Source: Carnegiea gigantea
Taxonomy: Eukaryota > Streptophyta > Magnoliopsida > Caryophyllales > Cactaceae
Reading direction: 5' to 3'
NCBI GenBank assembly: GCA_029747015.1
Contig: JAKOGI010000107.1
Location: 804,606 to 868,605 of the forward strand
Length of the DNA: 64,000 bases
The position numbers and the translations under genes were made by a program. Within the stretch, counting starts at the first letter, position 1; every line of letters begins with the position of its first letter. Below, piece by piece: positions 62,400-64,000 of the stretch. A model generated the notes under the pieces. That model searched no databases. It saw only the letters and a list, made by a program, of their open reading frames with translations, and was not told where the DNA came from.

Positions 62400-63660
62400 A
62401 AAAGGGTTTGAGGTGTTCATCTCACTCTGAATCATAGGTTAAGGTTTAGCACTCTTCCTAGGAGTAGTGCAGCTCTCTTCCCTTTGTTCTTTACTAGTTT
62501 AACATAAGCCAAGTCCGATTAGGCAGACTTACATATTGCTCAACAAGTTGTTCAGTATTTTGCTGGATCGAGATATCCTTCCTTACCTTTTTTTAGACAA
62601 CACTAGGCCTCCTCTTATAGATCTCCTTGTTATACCCAAATGTGACATTATTGCTATGTTTGTAGGGCCTTCAATTATAATGAATAGGATAAGCAATGTC
62701 ATAACCATGTTCATTCTCAAAGATGACCTCTTCTTCAACACTTGAGTAAGTTGAATCTCCACCAGCATCCTGGCAGAGGCCAATCTCTATTTTTGCAGTA
62801 TTGCAATACGTTGTTTTATGAACTCCACTTTTACTAACAATCTTACTTAAGTTTAGAGAAACCAATATCTCACGTATAAGTCGGGCAACTCAACCAAACG
62901 GCAATTGGACATTCTCTTTGTTTAGGCTCATATTTGGCTACCACTTCTTCTGTTTAGATGTTTATCAAAGAACAAAGGACCTCTATTTAGTGCATTTTGC
63001 CATTCATCGACATTCTTAATCGAAGTAGAAACAGCCCCCAAGTTATGCTTGTCCTAGACCATTTTGAAAAAAACACCCTGAATTACCTCGAAAGGTGGTG
63101 GGGTCAGCGCCAACCACAAATCCAACCACTGTAGCGTTCCAATAGTTCATCCTCTTGTATATCCTTTGTTCCAATCTCAGGTTATCTCCTAATTTGGTAT
63201 AAACTAGACTTTTCCTAACTTGATTTGCAATCAGATGATCCCTCCAACTATCCTTAAGATCAGGATTCCTCCCCCTCTTCCCCTATGGAAACCAACTCAT
63301 CCTTAGTTCCCTCCAAATCAAGCCCATCCTCGTGAGACATATCTTATTCCAACCTCACCATAAGTATAGTGCTTTCAGCCTTTAACATTTGATCTATTAT
63401 GTTAGTTGGAGAGAAAATGGCACCATTAACACTATTTTAACACAACAAATGAGCTTTAGACTGAAGCTGATTCAATTTCAGTGCATAGCACATGCTTTCG
63501 ATAATGACTCGGTGACCTCCCACTCCTTTCGCCATAGCTTCGATTCACGGAAGCATACCACTCGCCGAGATAATAAGAGCTTTTTGTTTTTCTCAGGTAG
63601 CTTCGAGTGATGATGCCCATTGCCAGACAAGTTGTACTCAATAATATTAATGAAAGAGAC
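62400..63660 (-). pseudogene. LINE copy B, ORF1-like region
   Basis: The minus frame from 62,865 reads LSKIVSKSGVHKTTYCNT, then VEEEVIFENEHGYD, the pattern of the nucleic-acid-binding ORF1 of plant L1 elements just before its zinc knuckle. The N-terminus lies above 63,400 and is badly broken. Confidence 0.5.
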
Positions 63661-64000
63661 AAAAATTCTTATCAACAAGATTTACATAATTGATAAGAAA
63701 CAAACACGTCTTAGGATATTTGTGCTTGATTCGATTTTGTTGCACTGATATATAGATTTTATTTGTAGGTATTGTGTAAGAACCTTGGAAGTATTCATTA
63801 ATTGATGCTTGGGGTGTGTCATAACCCTCATGTGATGACTAATATTCGACCTACTTCAACTTTTTGTACTTTGATGAGCAACTTATTAATCGCCCCTTCA
63901 GTATGAAAGATTAGGATTTCAAACTTGCCAATTACAAGCAAATGATAAATCGACATTTAACAATTGGACACAAAGAACATTCAAATTCTATATAAAAGAT
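63661..64000. other. AT-rich end of the window
   Basis: No recognisable gene. It may be the 5' UTR or flank of LINE copy B. Confidence 0.35.

Overview
The window is nuclear DNA of a flowering plant, apparently a dicot. It has an AT-rich background, multi-exon genes, long microsatellites and dense nested retrotransposons, and no prokaryotic or organellar features. Only one ordinary host gene is supported: a complete four-exon Aux/IAA gene (29,918-32,654, + strand, 217 aa). It belongs to the IAA20/30/31-type group, whose auxin degron is degenerate. Nearly everything else is transposable-element sequence, and much of it can be ordered by target-site duplications (TSDs).

Region 1-19,029 is a nested cluster. 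The host is a minus-strand Ty1/copia element (774-19,024, TSD CACTT) with a 5' LTR, PBS, gag, RT and RNase H. Its 3' LTR is broken by a Mutator-like element (about 902-7,665). This carries a FAR1-type transposase on the minus strand and, facing it, an Ulp1 (C48) SUMO-protease-like gene. Between copia gag and RT lies a second, Ty3/gypsy insertion: an LTR with a dense TTGAC (W-box) cluster, gag, protease and several tandem repeat arrays.

Region 19,030-29,900 is intergenic, with microsatellites, a terminal-inverted-repeat element containing a 175-bp tandem repeat, and a LINE RNase H remnant. The Aux/IAA gene follows; its introns hold a perfect 42-bp palindrome and a SINE with its own TSD.

Region 33,893-64,000 is a second nest. 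A minus-strand L1-type LINE runs from about 44,240 past 63,600, and a second truncated LINE copy lies beside it. A gag-only gypsy-like element, here called Y (35,648-43,917), sits in the truncated LINE. Y itself contains a solo LTR rich in heat-shock elements, a MITE and a 1.15-kb insertion with a 9-bp TSD. The main LINE is split by an older gag-protease-only LTR element (46,054-60,813, minus, TSD CTATT), which is in turn split by a young, nearly intact sister (49,892-57,312, plus, TSD GCAGT). The young copy has an open 829-codon Gag-protease reading frame and no RT or integrase, so it matches the non-autonomous TR-GAG class.

The most interesting signal is in the non-coding part of this gag-only family. 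There is a hairpin just after the gag stop that keeps its pairing in the decayed copy through a G-U wobble. There is a second, internal copy of the polypurine-tract motif. There is a spacer block conserved between both copies and the distant element Y. The LTRs also carry a palindromic GGCACG/CGTGCC array whose length differs within both LTR pairs. Together these suggest cis-acting RNA or replication signals used by a parasite that borrows polymerase in trans.
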